Source: JABHVE01 sp047517625 (GTDB lineage Bacteria; Pseudomonadota; Alphaproteobacteria; UBA2966; CAIVPW01). From it: a stretch of 9,448 nt of DNA. The stretch is from contig JAKZSO010000172.1 in the NCBI GenBank assembly GCA_047517625.1, positions 1 through 9,448 of the forward strand. Direction: 5' to 3'. The notes under the pieces were generated by a model, which saw nothing but the letters and a program-made list of their open reading frames with translations, ran no database searches and was not told the origin of the DNA. The position numbers and the translations under genes are program-made. Below are positions 1 to 5,742 of this stretch, piece after piece (the stretch's first letter is position 1; each line of letters starts with the position of its first letter).

Positions 1-357
1 CCGGCGGTGGAAGTGGCCGATTTGGCCCTGCCCCCGGCGTCGGAGGATTCCGCCACCGTCGCTGCCCGGGTAACAGCGGCCCGTGAAATTCAAAGCCAAC
101 GGTTCATGGATGTGGACGCGGTAAGAACGAACGCCGAAGCCGATGGTGAACTGCTGTCGAAAGTGGCGACGCCGGAGGTCGACGGCAAAGATTTGCTCAC
201 CGAAGCCGCCAAGAAAATGTCGCTGTCCGCCCGGGGTTATCACCGGGTGCTGCGCGTGGCCCGAATCTTGGCCGACCTGGATGCGAGCAGCCCTGTGCGC
301 CGTCAACATGTGGCCGAGGCCTTGTCCTACCGCCGCCTCGCCATCGCTGGATACTAG
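1..357 (+). CDS. comM: YifB/ComM family Mg-chelatase-like AAA+ ATPase, C-terminal fragment
   Basis: The reading frame is open from the left edge, so the start lies outside the window; about 118 C-terminal residues are present, ending at TAG. The fragment is the Mg-chelatase-related C-terminal domain of YifB/ComM proteins. It shows the ARVTAAREIQSQRF helix, the RTNAEADGELL segment and the ending KKMSLSARGYHRVLRVARILADLD followed by the HVAEALSYRR helix, all typical of the family end. ComM is a hexameric helicase-like ATPase that promotes branch migration during integration of transformed DNA in competent bacteria; in non-competent relatives its role is unclear. The Walker motifs are outside the window. 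The C-terminus looks complete, with no sign of frame damage. The next gene starts 60 bases downstream on the same strand with its own ribosome-binding site. Confidence 0.88.
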   Translation, partial: PAVEVADLALPPASEDSATVAARVTAAREIQSQRFMDVDAVRTNAEADGELLSKVATPEVDGKDLLTEAAKKMSLSARGYHRVLRVARILADLDASSPVRRQHVAEALSYRRLAIAGY

Positions 358-417
358 GCAGGGGATCGGAATTCGTTCCATGATAGGTGAGAACCGACGA
401 AACGATGGAGGCAGAAA

Positions 418-862
418 ATGAGCGGTACCGAAACCGAATCGGGAAACGGTGATTTCCCGGCGCCCACGGAGGGATTCGTTCTTACCCACACGATCATCGT
501 GAAAGACCGCAGCGTCTCGTGCCAATGGTACGAGCGAATGCTGGACGGGAAAGTGGTGATGGAATTGAGCGAAACCGGGGGGCCCTGCGTCATCAAATCC
601 GCCAACAGCTGGATCGTGCTCAATGTTGGGGGCGGCGACCCGACCGTGGACAAGCCAAACACGACGGTAAAAGTGAAAGAAGACCACCACGTACTCAGCG
701 CGTTCTTGAATATCAGGGTTGCCGATGTCCAGGATTTTTATCAAACTCGCCGGGATCGAGGCGCGGAATTTATTACTGAACCCAAAGATAATGAGCGGCG
801 AAATCCGCTGTTACATGAAAGACCCCGACGGCTACCTGATCGAAGTCGGCCAGGCAAAGTGA
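418..862 (+). CDS. VOC (glyoxalase/bleomycin-resistance fold) family protein, frameshifted near 3' end
   Basis: A single-domain VOC-superfamily protein of about 148 residues if repaired. A good ribosome-binding site (GGAGG, 407-411) lies 6 bases before the ATG. Visible family features are the FPAPTEGFVLTH opening, with the His of LTH as likely metal ligand, then NSWIVLNVGGG, DKPNTTV, SAFLNIRVADVQDFY and RGAEFITEPKD. After PKD the frame goes wrong: read as is, it gives ERRNPLLHERPRR and stops at 897. One frame over, bases 791-862 encode MSGEIRCYMKDPDGYLIEVGQAK and stop, the expected VOC ending. One surplus base around 787-791 explains this. As sequenced, the Glu of YLIEVG, probably the last metal ligand, is lost. 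The substrate cannot be told. It is listed as a CDS because the indel may be real or a sequence error; if real, it is a recent pseudogene. Confidence 0.8.
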
Positions 863-904
863 GCGATGGTCAGCCGCCGGGTTATTGGTGCAAATGAAGA
901 CGCG

Positions 905-992
905 ATGAATGGGGTTTGATTTGGACGGCACGCTGCACGACTTTCGCGAGGTTTCCCGCGCGGCGATGGATGCTGTTTCGAAGGTATATTGA
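905..992 (+). pseudogene. Remnant of a HAD-superfamily hydrolase gene (N-terminal motif I only)
   Basis: Bases 909-992 encode a 27-residue peptide, M-G-FDLDGTLHDF-REVSRAAMDAVSKVY, then stop. FDLDGTLHDF is HAD motif I (DxDGT, with the nucleophile Asp and the general acid/base Asp), and the following AAMDAV helix matches the usual start of the HAD cap region. Another ATG at 905 in a different frame reads M-N-G-V and then stops; joined to FDLDGT it would give the usual HAD opening, so a few bases seem to be missing around 913-916. The remaining 190 or more residues of a HAD phosphatase are absent, and the sequence runs within 31 bases into the 3' end of the AHSA1 copy on the opposite strand. This looks like a truncated, decayed gene, not a functional small protein. 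The motif is short, so confidence is moderate. Confidence 0.5.
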
Positions 993-1022
993 AAAACCGA
1001 TCGCTAGTGGCCTGCACCGCCT

Positions 1023-1494
1023 CTAGCCGTCGCAGGCGGCCTTGTAGGCGGTGGCGAAGACGTCGTCCCATCCAGCCCTCGTAGCTGTCGCGGATTTTGG
1101 CCGCCGCGTCGCCCAGGCCTTGCCACCGGGATTGGGTCAGGTCGACCCGGGTGCGATCGTCGCCTATCGGTGTGAACTGCACCTGGATCAGCGTCCTCAC
1201 GGCAACCGGCTGCCAGTGAAAATCCATGGCCAGGGATGCGTGGGGATCAAAGCCTACGAAGGTGCCCCACGGGTATTCGGCATCGTCCCCACCGATCTCG
1301 GTGATCGTGCCGCCGACATGAGCTTCGACACGGATTGTCTTGGCCGGTGATCCCTTGGTGACCGACATGCTGTATTTGTCCAGCGGCCACCAGGTGTTCA
1401 TGACGTTCACAAACACCCGGAAGGCTTGGCGCTGGCCGCAGGGAACCTCGATGGTTTTTTCGATAGGGCCCAGTTCAGTTTCGGTAATGATCAT
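1023..1494 (-). CDS. SRPBCC/AHSA1 domain protein, paralogue A, frameshifted near C-terminus
   Basis: A START/Bet v1-like SRPBCC protein of the AHSA1 (Hsp90 ATPase activator homologue) type, about 156 residues if repaired. It is a tandem paralogue of the gene just upstream (1512-1994), about 64% identical by eye over the first 90 or so residues. Shared blocks include IEVPCGQ, QAF.VFVN, TWW.L, PAK.IRVEA, ITEI and EYPWGTF. After IRDSYEGW the frame shifts at a CCC run (1067-1069; GGG on the coding strand). With one G removed, the protein ends MDDVFATAYKAACDG and stops at 1023, matching the GYKNACGG ending of its sister. As read, the frame continues with unrelated sequence to a stop at 832, overlapping the VOC gene. 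Its start is 17 bases after the sister's stop, so it is probably the last gene of the arsR operon. The ligand is unknown. Confidence 0.8.
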
Positions 1495-1511
1495 CGGACC
1501 AATTGCGGCGG

Positions 1512-1994
1512 CTAGCCGCCGCAGGCGTTCTTGTAGCCCTCCTCGAAAATCGGGCCCCAGCCGAAATCATAGCCGTCGCGGATTTGCGCGGCCCATTCGC
1601 CCAGGCCTTCCCAGCCCGTCTGAGTCAACTCGACCCTGGTGCGACCGTCGCCCAAATCGGTGAAGGCGACCTTCAGCAAGGTTCTGTTCTCGATCACCTC
1701 GCCCGGCGGGCCAAAATGGAAATCCATAGCGAACGAGCCGAACGGGTCATACTCCAGAAACGTGCCCCACGGGTATTCGGTATCGTCAGACGCGATCTCG
1801 GTGATGGCACCGCCCTTTTTGGCTTCCACCCGGATCGCCTTGGCCGGGGCGCCGCCCATGGCCGAGGTGGTGAATTTGCCCAGGCGCCACCATGTGTCCA
1901 ATTCGTTGACGAAAACCCCAAATGCCTGTTCTTGGCCGCAGGGCACTTCGATGGATTTGACGATCGGTGCAAGCTTTGTGTCCATGATGTTCAT
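1512..1994 (-). CDS. SRPBCC/AHSA1 domain protein, paralogue B (intact)
   Basis: An intact 160-residue AHSA1-type SRPBCC protein, a fold that forms a hydrophobic ligand cavity; members are small soluble cytoplasmic proteins of mostly unknown ligand. Family features are the opening with IEVPCGQEQAFGVFVNELDTWW, the central PAKAIRVEA, ITEIASDDTEYPWGTF and AMDFHFGP, and the C-terminal TRVELTQTGWEGLGEWAAQIRDGYDFGW helix. It begins 8 bases after the arsR stop. A strong AGGAGG (2008-2013) lies inside the end of arsR but is 13 bases from the ATG; AAGGA (1999-2003) is 4 bases away, so either may serve. ArsR genes directly followed by SRPBCC genes are a very common bacterial pairing, in which the ArsR protein represses the operon. 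The tandem frameshifted copy follows 17 bases downstream. Confidence 0.88.
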   Translation of the reverse strand: MNIMDTKLAPIVKSIEVPCGQEQAFGVFVNELDTWWRLGKFTTSAMGGAPAKAIRVEAKKGGAITEIASDDTEYPWGTFLEYDPFGSFAMDFHFGPPGEVIENRTLLKVAFTDLGDGRTRVELTQTGWEGLGEWAAQIRDGYDFGWGPIFEEGYKNACGG

Positions 1995-2002
1995 TGTATC
2001 CT

Positions 2003-2323
2003 TTAATCCTCCTGATTGTCCCTGACACGCCGGGCGATTTCGGCGCCGTAAGCGTCCAGGGCTTCATCCCAAAAACTCTCCAAATATTCCCGCAGTTCCG
2101 CCAGGCCATCGCGCTTAACCAGATACAAACGGCGATTGCCGTGGGGCCGGGCGGTGACCAGGTTTGCCGCCACCAACACCTTCAGATGCTGGGAAACCGC
2201 GGGCCTGCTGACTGGCTGATCCTTCGCAATCTCACCTACGGACAGGGGTTGCACCCGCAACGCTTCGAAAATGCTGCGCCGGGTCGGGTCCGCCAGTGCT
2301 TTGATTGCTTCTGCGTAAGCCAT
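2003..2323 (-). CDS. ArsR/SmtB-family winged-helix transcriptional regulator
   Basis: A 106-residue single-domain winged-helix repressor. It opens with IKALADPTRRSIFEAL, the ArsR signature of the first helices (residues 7-22). The helix-turn-helix spans about residues 27-51 (LSVGEIAKDQPVSRPAVSQHL), with SRPAVSQHLKVL as recognition helix, and the wing follows (VTARPHGNRRLYLV). The protein has no cysteine and no clear metal-site cluster, so it is probably not a classical metal sensor; it resembles the SdpR-like group that pairs with SRPBCC/AHSA1 proteins. The C-terminal helix (LREYLESFWDEALDAYGAEIARRV) likely dimerises. It heads a minus-strand operon with the two AHSA1 genes. Its ATG lies inside the first of two tandem palindromes (2315-2347), which strongly suggests autorepression. 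No Shine-Dalgarno sequence is evident. Confidence 0.92.
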   Translation of the reverse strand: MAYAEAIKALADPTRRSIFEALRVQPLSVGEIAKDQPVSRPAVSQHLKVLVAANLVTARPHGNRRLYLVKRDGLAELREYLESFWDEALDAYGAEIARRVRDNQED

Positions 2324-2347
2324 GACTTACCGTAAGCCATAGCTTAC
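2315..2347. promoter_or_regulatory. Tandem palindromic operator at the arsR start
   Basis: Two 16-base inverted repeats stand side by side with one base between them: GTAAGCCATGACTTAC (2315-2330) and GTAAGCCATAGCTTAC (2332-2347). Both have GTAAG/CTTAC arms around a 6-base centre; the second has 6-base arms, GTAAGC/GCTTAC. Their centres are 17 bases apart, about one and a half helical turns. The 10-base direct repeat CGTAAGCCAT occurs at 2314-2323 and 2331-2340, so one copy contains the arsR start codon (complement of CAT, 2321-2323). Position, symmetry and duplication fit binding sites for two ArsR dimers that autoregulate the operon. Binding is inferred, not shown. Confidence 0.7.
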
Positions 2348-2358
2348 CAACAAGTCAA
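2329..2358 (-). promoter_or_regulatory. Candidate promoter of the arsR-AHSA1 operon
   Basis: On the minus strand a good -35 box TTGACT (2358-2353) is followed after 18 bases by a weak -10 TACGGT (2334-2329). The interval is filled by the second palindrome, so a bound repressor would block polymerase. Transcription from this box would begin about at the arsR ATG, giving a leaderless or nearly leaderless mRNA, in line with the absence of a Shine-Dalgarno sequence. The -10 match is poor, so this is tentative. Confidence 0.35.
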
Positions 2359-2375
2359 GTGGCTTTTTTGCCGGC

Positions 2376-3347
2376 CTAGAAAAACTCAGGCAAGGCGGCG
2401 CGCAAAGCGGCTTCGATGCGGGCCTCGGGGGGTGGATCGGCGGCGGGGTACTCGAACGTCTGGCCGGTGACCTGTTCGTAGAGCCGCACGTATTTGCCCG
2501 AAAATTCCAGCAGCACGTCGTCGGGGATTTCCGGGATGGGGTCTTTGTAGGGGTCGCAGCGCTCGGCGATCCACAGGCGCAGGAATTCTTTGTCCAGGCT
2601 TTCGGGTTCTTGGCCAGCCGCGCGCCGGGCCGGGTATGACTCGGCAAGCCAAAAACGGCTGGAATCCGGCGTGTGCACTTCGTCGGCCAAAACAACACGG
2701 CCGTTCTCGCCGGTGCCGAATTCGTACTTGGTATCCACCAAAATCAGGCCGTTTTTCGCCGCGATCTCCCGGCCCCGGGCGAACAGCGCCAAACTAAGCC
2801 GGGCCAGCTCATCCCACATCGCCTGGGGCAGCAGGCCGGTGGCGACAATCTCCCCCGGGGTGGTTGGCGCGTCGTGCTCGCCCTGGGCGGCCTTGGTGGT
2901 GGGGGTCAAGATCGTGCCGCGCAGCTTGGCGTTTTTGGTCAAGCCATCGGCGAAATCCACCCCGTACATCGTGCGGGCACCCTTGTCGTACATGGGCCAG
3001 ATGCTGGTTTCGGTGGACCCTGTCATGTAATCGCGCACCACCATTTCCACCGGCAACATGTTCAGGCGCTTGACGAGCATGACGTTGGGGTCGGGGAATT
3101 CCAACACGTGATTTGGGCAAATGTCTGATGTGGCTTCGAACCAGAACCGCGCGGTCTGGGTCAGGACTTGGCCCTTATAAGGCACCGCCGCCAGCACTTG
3201 GTCGAACGCCGACTGGCGGTCGGTGGTGATCATCACCGTGCGCCCGTCGGGCAGGTCATAGGCGTCCCGGACCTTGCCCCGGCGAAACCCAGGCAGCTGG
3301 GGGAACTCAGCTTTGGTGACGCAATTTTCTAACGATGTGGATCGCAC
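2376..3347 (-). CDS. purC: Phosphoribosylaminoimidazole-succinocarboxamide synthase (SAICAR synthetase)
   Basis: Catalyses the ATP-dependent joining of CAIR and aspartate to make SAICAR in de novo purine synthesis, in the cytoplasm. The protein is 323 residues, the long form also found in fungi and some proteobacteria, against about 240 residues for the common bacterial form. Visible motifs are the nucleotide-loop GKVRDAY (24-30), TTDRQSAFD (41-49), the VVRDYMTGSTETS block (103-115), TPTTKA (148-153), VDTKYEFG (204-211) and the SAICAR-synthetase signature DEVHTPDSSRFW (222-233). The start is GTG at 3347, with GGGAG nine bases upstream; a GTG at residue 10 is an alternative. It stands alone, 52 bases upstream of arsR on the same strand and 89 bases downstream of the pseudo-receiver gene. 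It is not in a pur operon here. No truncation or missing motif is seen. Confidence 0.95.
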   Translation of the reverse strand: MRSTSLENCVTKAEFPQLPGFRRGKVRDAYDLPDGRTVMITTDRQSAFDQVLAAVPYKGQVLTQTARFWFEATSDICPNHVLEFPDPNVMLVKRLNMLPVEMVVRDYMTGSTETSIWPMYDKGARTMYGVDFADGLTKNAKLRGTILTPTTKAAQGEHDAPTTPGEIVATGLLPQAMWDELARLSLALFARGREIAAKNGLILVDTKYEFGTGENGRVVLADEVHTPDSSRFWLAESYPARRAAGQEPESLDKEFLRLWIAERCDPYKDPIPEIPDDVLLEFSGKYVRLYEQVTGQTFEYPAADPPPEARIEAALRAALPEFF

Positions 3348-3389
3348 GCCTGATCGCTCCCGGCTTCCTTGCCAAAATTAGGGCCGGGC

Positions 3390-3418
3390 AGTATCCACGG
3401 ATCACCGCACTTTTGCAG
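3390..3418 (-). promoter_or_regulatory. Weak candidate purC promoter
   Basis: In the 89-base gap upstream of purC the minus strand has CTGCAA (3418-3413), a 17-base spacer and GATACT (3395-3390). These match 3 of 6 and 4 of 6 positions of the sigma-70 consensus. The location, about 43 bases before the GTG, is sensible. No purine riboswitch or clear PurR-like palindrome was seen in this gap. Confidence 0.25.
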
Positions 3419-3436
3419 ATTTATTTGGGCGCCAGC

Positions 3437-4324
3437 TTATACGTTTGCCGTCGCGTCGGACGCGTCCTGGATGTCGAATGCTGCCTGGATTTGGCCCGTC
3501 AGGTGGCCAAGGTCGGTGACGTTGGGCTCACACCCAGCGGTGACAGCGTCCTCGATGGCCCTGGCCGCAGCCGCGGCCAAATCGCAAACACTCACCTGGT
3601 TGCGGTATTTGGTGGCGGCTGCAAGTTCCTTTGTCGCGTTGGCGACAGTTTGCATTCGCGCCAGATGATCCTTCAATTCAGGGTCTAGCGGTCCACCGGA
3701 AAAATGCGCGACCACCAAATCCGCCAACCACAGAAATTGCACTGCCTGGCGTTGGGCCCGCATGGTGTTGATGGTGTTCAAAATCCTTTTTGACGGCGGC
3801 TCATCAGAAAATCCGGTGGCCCACCGGCGCAGCGGATTCGACACCTCGACCAGGCGAATTTCATTCCCATCATCGCGGGTTTCCCGGCGGCGGTCAGGGC
3901 CCACATAATCATAGGTCACCACGAACGGCTTTCGCCGCATGACCAGGGCTTTCAAACCTTGCTCGACGCTGGTCCGGGAAAGCGGACGGGTGAAAATCAG
4001 ATCGGCGCCCGAATCGATGACCCGGCGCACCAACATGGCTTCTGGTTCGTCCACCAAGGCAACGACCGGCATAAACGGCTGCCCGGCGATTTCGTTGCGG
4101 CGAATCTGCCGGATCAGTTCCAGAACCTGGCCGTCCCCCATTGTGGCGCTGCCAATCAACAGCGCGACTTCAGATTTCGCCAATCGGTTAGCCAAGGCCT
4201 CGACCGACTCCACCTGGTCGATGTTTTGAAATCCCGCCGATTTCAAATGGCCCTCTAACGCCTGCCTGGGGCCAGACGCCTCGCCGGCGATGGCTGTTGG
4301 AACATCTCTGTAATCGAATTTCAC
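3437..4324 (-). CDS. Degenerate (pseudo-)receiver domain protein with GPDRRR motif
   Basis: A 295-residue protein starting at GTG, with a strong GAGGAGG (4333-4339) 8 bases upstream. Residues 8-130 look like a CheY-type receiver: alternating hydrophobic strands and helices, VLELIRQIRR after the phosphorylation loop, SGADLIFTRPLS near the end. The key residues are changed. The acidic pair is AGE (13-15), the phosphoacceptor Asp position is Gly58 (ALLIGSATMGDG), and the conserved Lys of the KP motif is Arg113 (TRP). It should therefore not be phosphorylated in the usual way. Residues 134-147 carry FVVTYDYVGPDRRR, a motif I associate with alphaproteobacterial receiver-like proteins, and the last 140 or so residues are mostly helical (MRAQRQAVQFLWLADLVVAHF, then Ala-rich helices). 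There is no DNA-binding or enzymatic output domain I recognise. It is likely a protein-interaction regulator; the pathway is unknown. Confidence 0.72.
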   Translation of the reverse strand: MKFDYRDVPTAIAGEASGPRQALEGHLKSAGFQNIDQVESVEALANRLAKSEVALLIGSATMGDGQVLELIRQIRRNEIAGQPFMPVVALVDEPEAMLVRRVIDSGADLIFTRPLSRTSVEQGLKALVMRRKPFVVTYDYVGPDRRRETRDDGNEIRLVEVSNPLRRWATGFSDEPPSKRILNTINTMRAQRQAVQFLWLADLVVAHFSGGPLDPELKDHLARMQTVANATKELAAATKYRNQVSVCDLAAAAARAIEDAVTAGCEPNVTDLGHLTGQIQAAFDIQDASDATANV

Positions 4325-4406
4325 GCCGCTATCCTCCTCGGTCGTGCACCACTAAATCCGCCAGGGACTGGGCCGGCGGGACTGGCCCCAAATTGCCCGT
4401 TAGATT

Positions 4407-4412
4407 TCTATA
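4407..4412 (-). promoter_or_regulatory. Candidate -10 box upstream of the pseudo-receiver gene
   Basis: The 130-base gap between the methyltransferase and the pseudo-receiver gene (4325-4454) contains an AT-rich patch at 4401-4421, unusual for this GC-rich window. On the minus strand it holds TATAGA. No good -35 lies at 16-18 bases (ATTTCA at 4435-4430 is the nearest), so promoter activity is a guess. Confidence 0.25.
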
Positions 4413-4421
4413 TTTTCTTAA

Positions 4422-4444
4422 CGCCGTGCTGAAATCGAGCGGCG
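4422..4444. repeat. Inverted repeat between methyltransferase and pseudo-receiver genes
   Basis: CGCCG (4422-4426) pairs with CGGCG (4440-4444) around a 13-base loop. It lies just after the methyltransferase stop in the minus direction. It could be a weak transcription stop, but no U-run follows on that strand, so a rho-independent terminator is not supported. Confidence 0.3.
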
Positions 4445-4454
4445 AATGCATTTT

Positions 4455-5216
4455 TCACCGGCGGGCGATCACCTTGACGCCGGGCTTGAACGCCCAGGCC
4501 CGGTGGACAACGGTCAGCCCGTGCCGCTCCAACAACCGGACCAAATTGGCGGCGCTGAAATACAGGCAGTGTTCCGGGGGCTTAAAGGCATCCCAATCGT
4601 CGAGATTTTCCGGCCGCCGCCAGTGGCCCAGATCCGGGGTGGTTAAATACAGCACGCCGGCCGAAGCCATCATCCCCGTCAGCGCCTCCACAAATTGATT
4701 GCAGTCCGGGGCGTGCTCGATCACCTCCGAACAATAGATGGCGGAAAACGGCCGCGGCGCTGACCCGGCGAATTCCGCCAACGTCGCGCGCTGAAAGGCG
4801 TTGCCGGGAAAATGGTTTCGGGCCCAGTCGATCGGCGCTGGGGCGGGATCAATGCCGACGGCCTCGAACCCGGCCCGTCGTGCGGCCTCCACCATGAATC
4901 CGCCGTTACAACCCACATCCAAGAACCGGCCGGTCGTCGCATACTTGTTCAGCCGGCGAATGCGGCGCTGCGACCGCGCAAACTTGCGCTCGGCCTTGGC
5001 GAAATAGCCCGCGCCTGTGTCGCTGTCATACAGGGCCGCGAGGGCTTGCGCCTTCGGCATGGGGTCAAGATAGACGAAATCGCATTGGTCGCATTGCCAC
5101 AAGGTCAGCGTGCCGAAGTGCGAATCCTCGCGCTCGGCAAAGGGATGGCGTTCGGTGGCGGCGCAGACTTGGCACGGGGTCGGCATGCGGCCAGACCTTG
5201 CTGTGGCGGGCGCCAA
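4455..5216 (-). CDS. Class I SAM-dependent methyltransferase with N-terminal zinc ribbon
   Basis: A 253-residue protein. The N-terminus has two Cys pairs, CQVC (15-18) and CDQC (42-45), likely a structural zinc ribbon. Then comes a Rossmann-type methyltransferase: motif I FLDVGCNGGF (98-107), the acidic residue after strand 2 in GIDPA (121-125), and the AIYCSEVIEHAPD motif (159-171) typical of Methyltransf_11/23 enzymes. The ending has TTPDLGHWRRPENLDDW and PPEHCLYFS, common in methyltransferases linked to sugar or lipid modification. The substrate is not evident; such zinc-ribbon enzymes often act in polysaccharide or nucleotide-sugar pathways, but no such genes are nearby. The start is uncertain: ATG at 5216, or ATG at 5186 (MPTPCQVC), which leaves a more usual gap to the divergent macrodomain gene (16 versus 46 bases). 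The stop is TGA at 4455. Confidence 0.85.
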   Translation of the reverse strand: MAPATARSGRMPTPCQVCAATERHPFAEREDSHFGTLTLWQCDQCDFVYLDPMPKAQALAALYDSDTGAGYFAKAERKFARSQRRIRRLNKYATTGRFLDVGCNGGFMVEAARRAGFEAVGIDPAPAPIDWARNHFPGNAFQRATLAEFAGSAPRPFSAIYCSEVIEHAPDCNQFVEALTGMMASAGVLYLTTPDLGHWRRPENLDDWDAFKPPEHCLYFSAANLVRLLERHGLTVVHRAWAFKPGVKVIARR

Positions 5217-5232
5217 CGGTCAAGCTCGGGGC

Positions 5233-5742
5233 ATGGGTGAACGGTTAGACGCGGTCACCGGTGACATCACGACGTTTGCGGTGGATGCCATCGTCAACGC
5301 CGCCAATGAAACCCTGCTGGGCGGCGGCGGCGTCGACGGCGCGATTCACAGAACCGCGGGGCCGGGGCTGTTGGCGGAATGCCGGGCGCTCGGCGGGTGC
5401 AAAACCGGCGGCGCGAAAATTACCCGCGGCTACGATTTACCGGCGACCCATGTGATCCACACCGTCGGGCCCATTTGGCGGGGCGGCGGTAACGGCGAGG
5501 ACGTGCTGTTGGCGTCCTGCTACGCCAGATGCCTTGAAATTGCCGCTGAAAACGCGATTCGCTCCCTTGCCTTGCCGTCGGTCAGCACCGGCGCTTATGG
5601 CTTTCCGCTGAGCCATGCGGCCGCCATCGCCGTCGCGGCTGTGCGCGCAGGGTTGGCGCTGGCCCCCGAGATCGAAGCCGCCACCTTCGTTTGTTTCAGC
5701 GCCGAAGTGCTGGAAGCGTACCGCACTGCCATCGGAGTCTAG
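5233..5742 (+). CDS. Macrodomain protein, YmdB-like O-acetyl-ADP-ribose deacetylase / ADP-ribosylhydrolase
   Basis: A 169-residue stand-alone macrodomain of the MacroD/YmdB class. Members bind ADP-ribose, deacetylate O-acetyl-ADP-ribose and can remove mono-ADP-ribose from acidic residues. With the start at ATG 5233 the motifs fall at E. coli YmdB positions: GDIT (10-13), VNAANE (21-26, with catalytic Asn25), LLGGGGVDGAIH (28-39, with catalytic Asp35), HTVGPIW (76-82) and the phosphate-binding loop STGAYGFP (118-125). That agreement is why I chose this start over an upstream ATG at 5110 whose extra 41 residues overlap the methyltransferase and look non-coding. No strong ribosome-binding site is visible (CGGGGC just upstream). 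It diverges from the methyltransferase and converges on maeB, 74 bases away. No ADP-ribosyltransferase partner lies in the window. Confidence 0.92.
   Translation: MGERLDAVTGDITTFAVDAIVNAANETLLGGGGVDGAIHRTAGPGLLAECRALGGCKTGGAKITRGYDLPATHVIHTVGPIWRGGGNGEDVLLASCYARCLEIAAENAIRSLALPSVSTGAYGFPLSHAAAIAVAAVRAGLALAPEIEAATFVCFSAEVLEAYRTAIGV

Noticed and set aside
368..379. GGAA-TTCG-TTCC hairpin after comM
   Set aside because: A stem of four A/T-containing pairs without a T-run is too weak to call a terminator.
832..1022. C-terminal extension of the AHSA1 copy past 1023
   Set aside because: These residues arise only after the frameshift and match nothing; the true C-terminus is present in the neighbouring frame.
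5110..5232. 41-residue N-terminal extension of the macrodomain protein
   Set aside because: It lies within the methyltransferase coding sequence, has no domain features, and the start at 5233 places the catalytic Asn and Asp at the usual YmdB positions.
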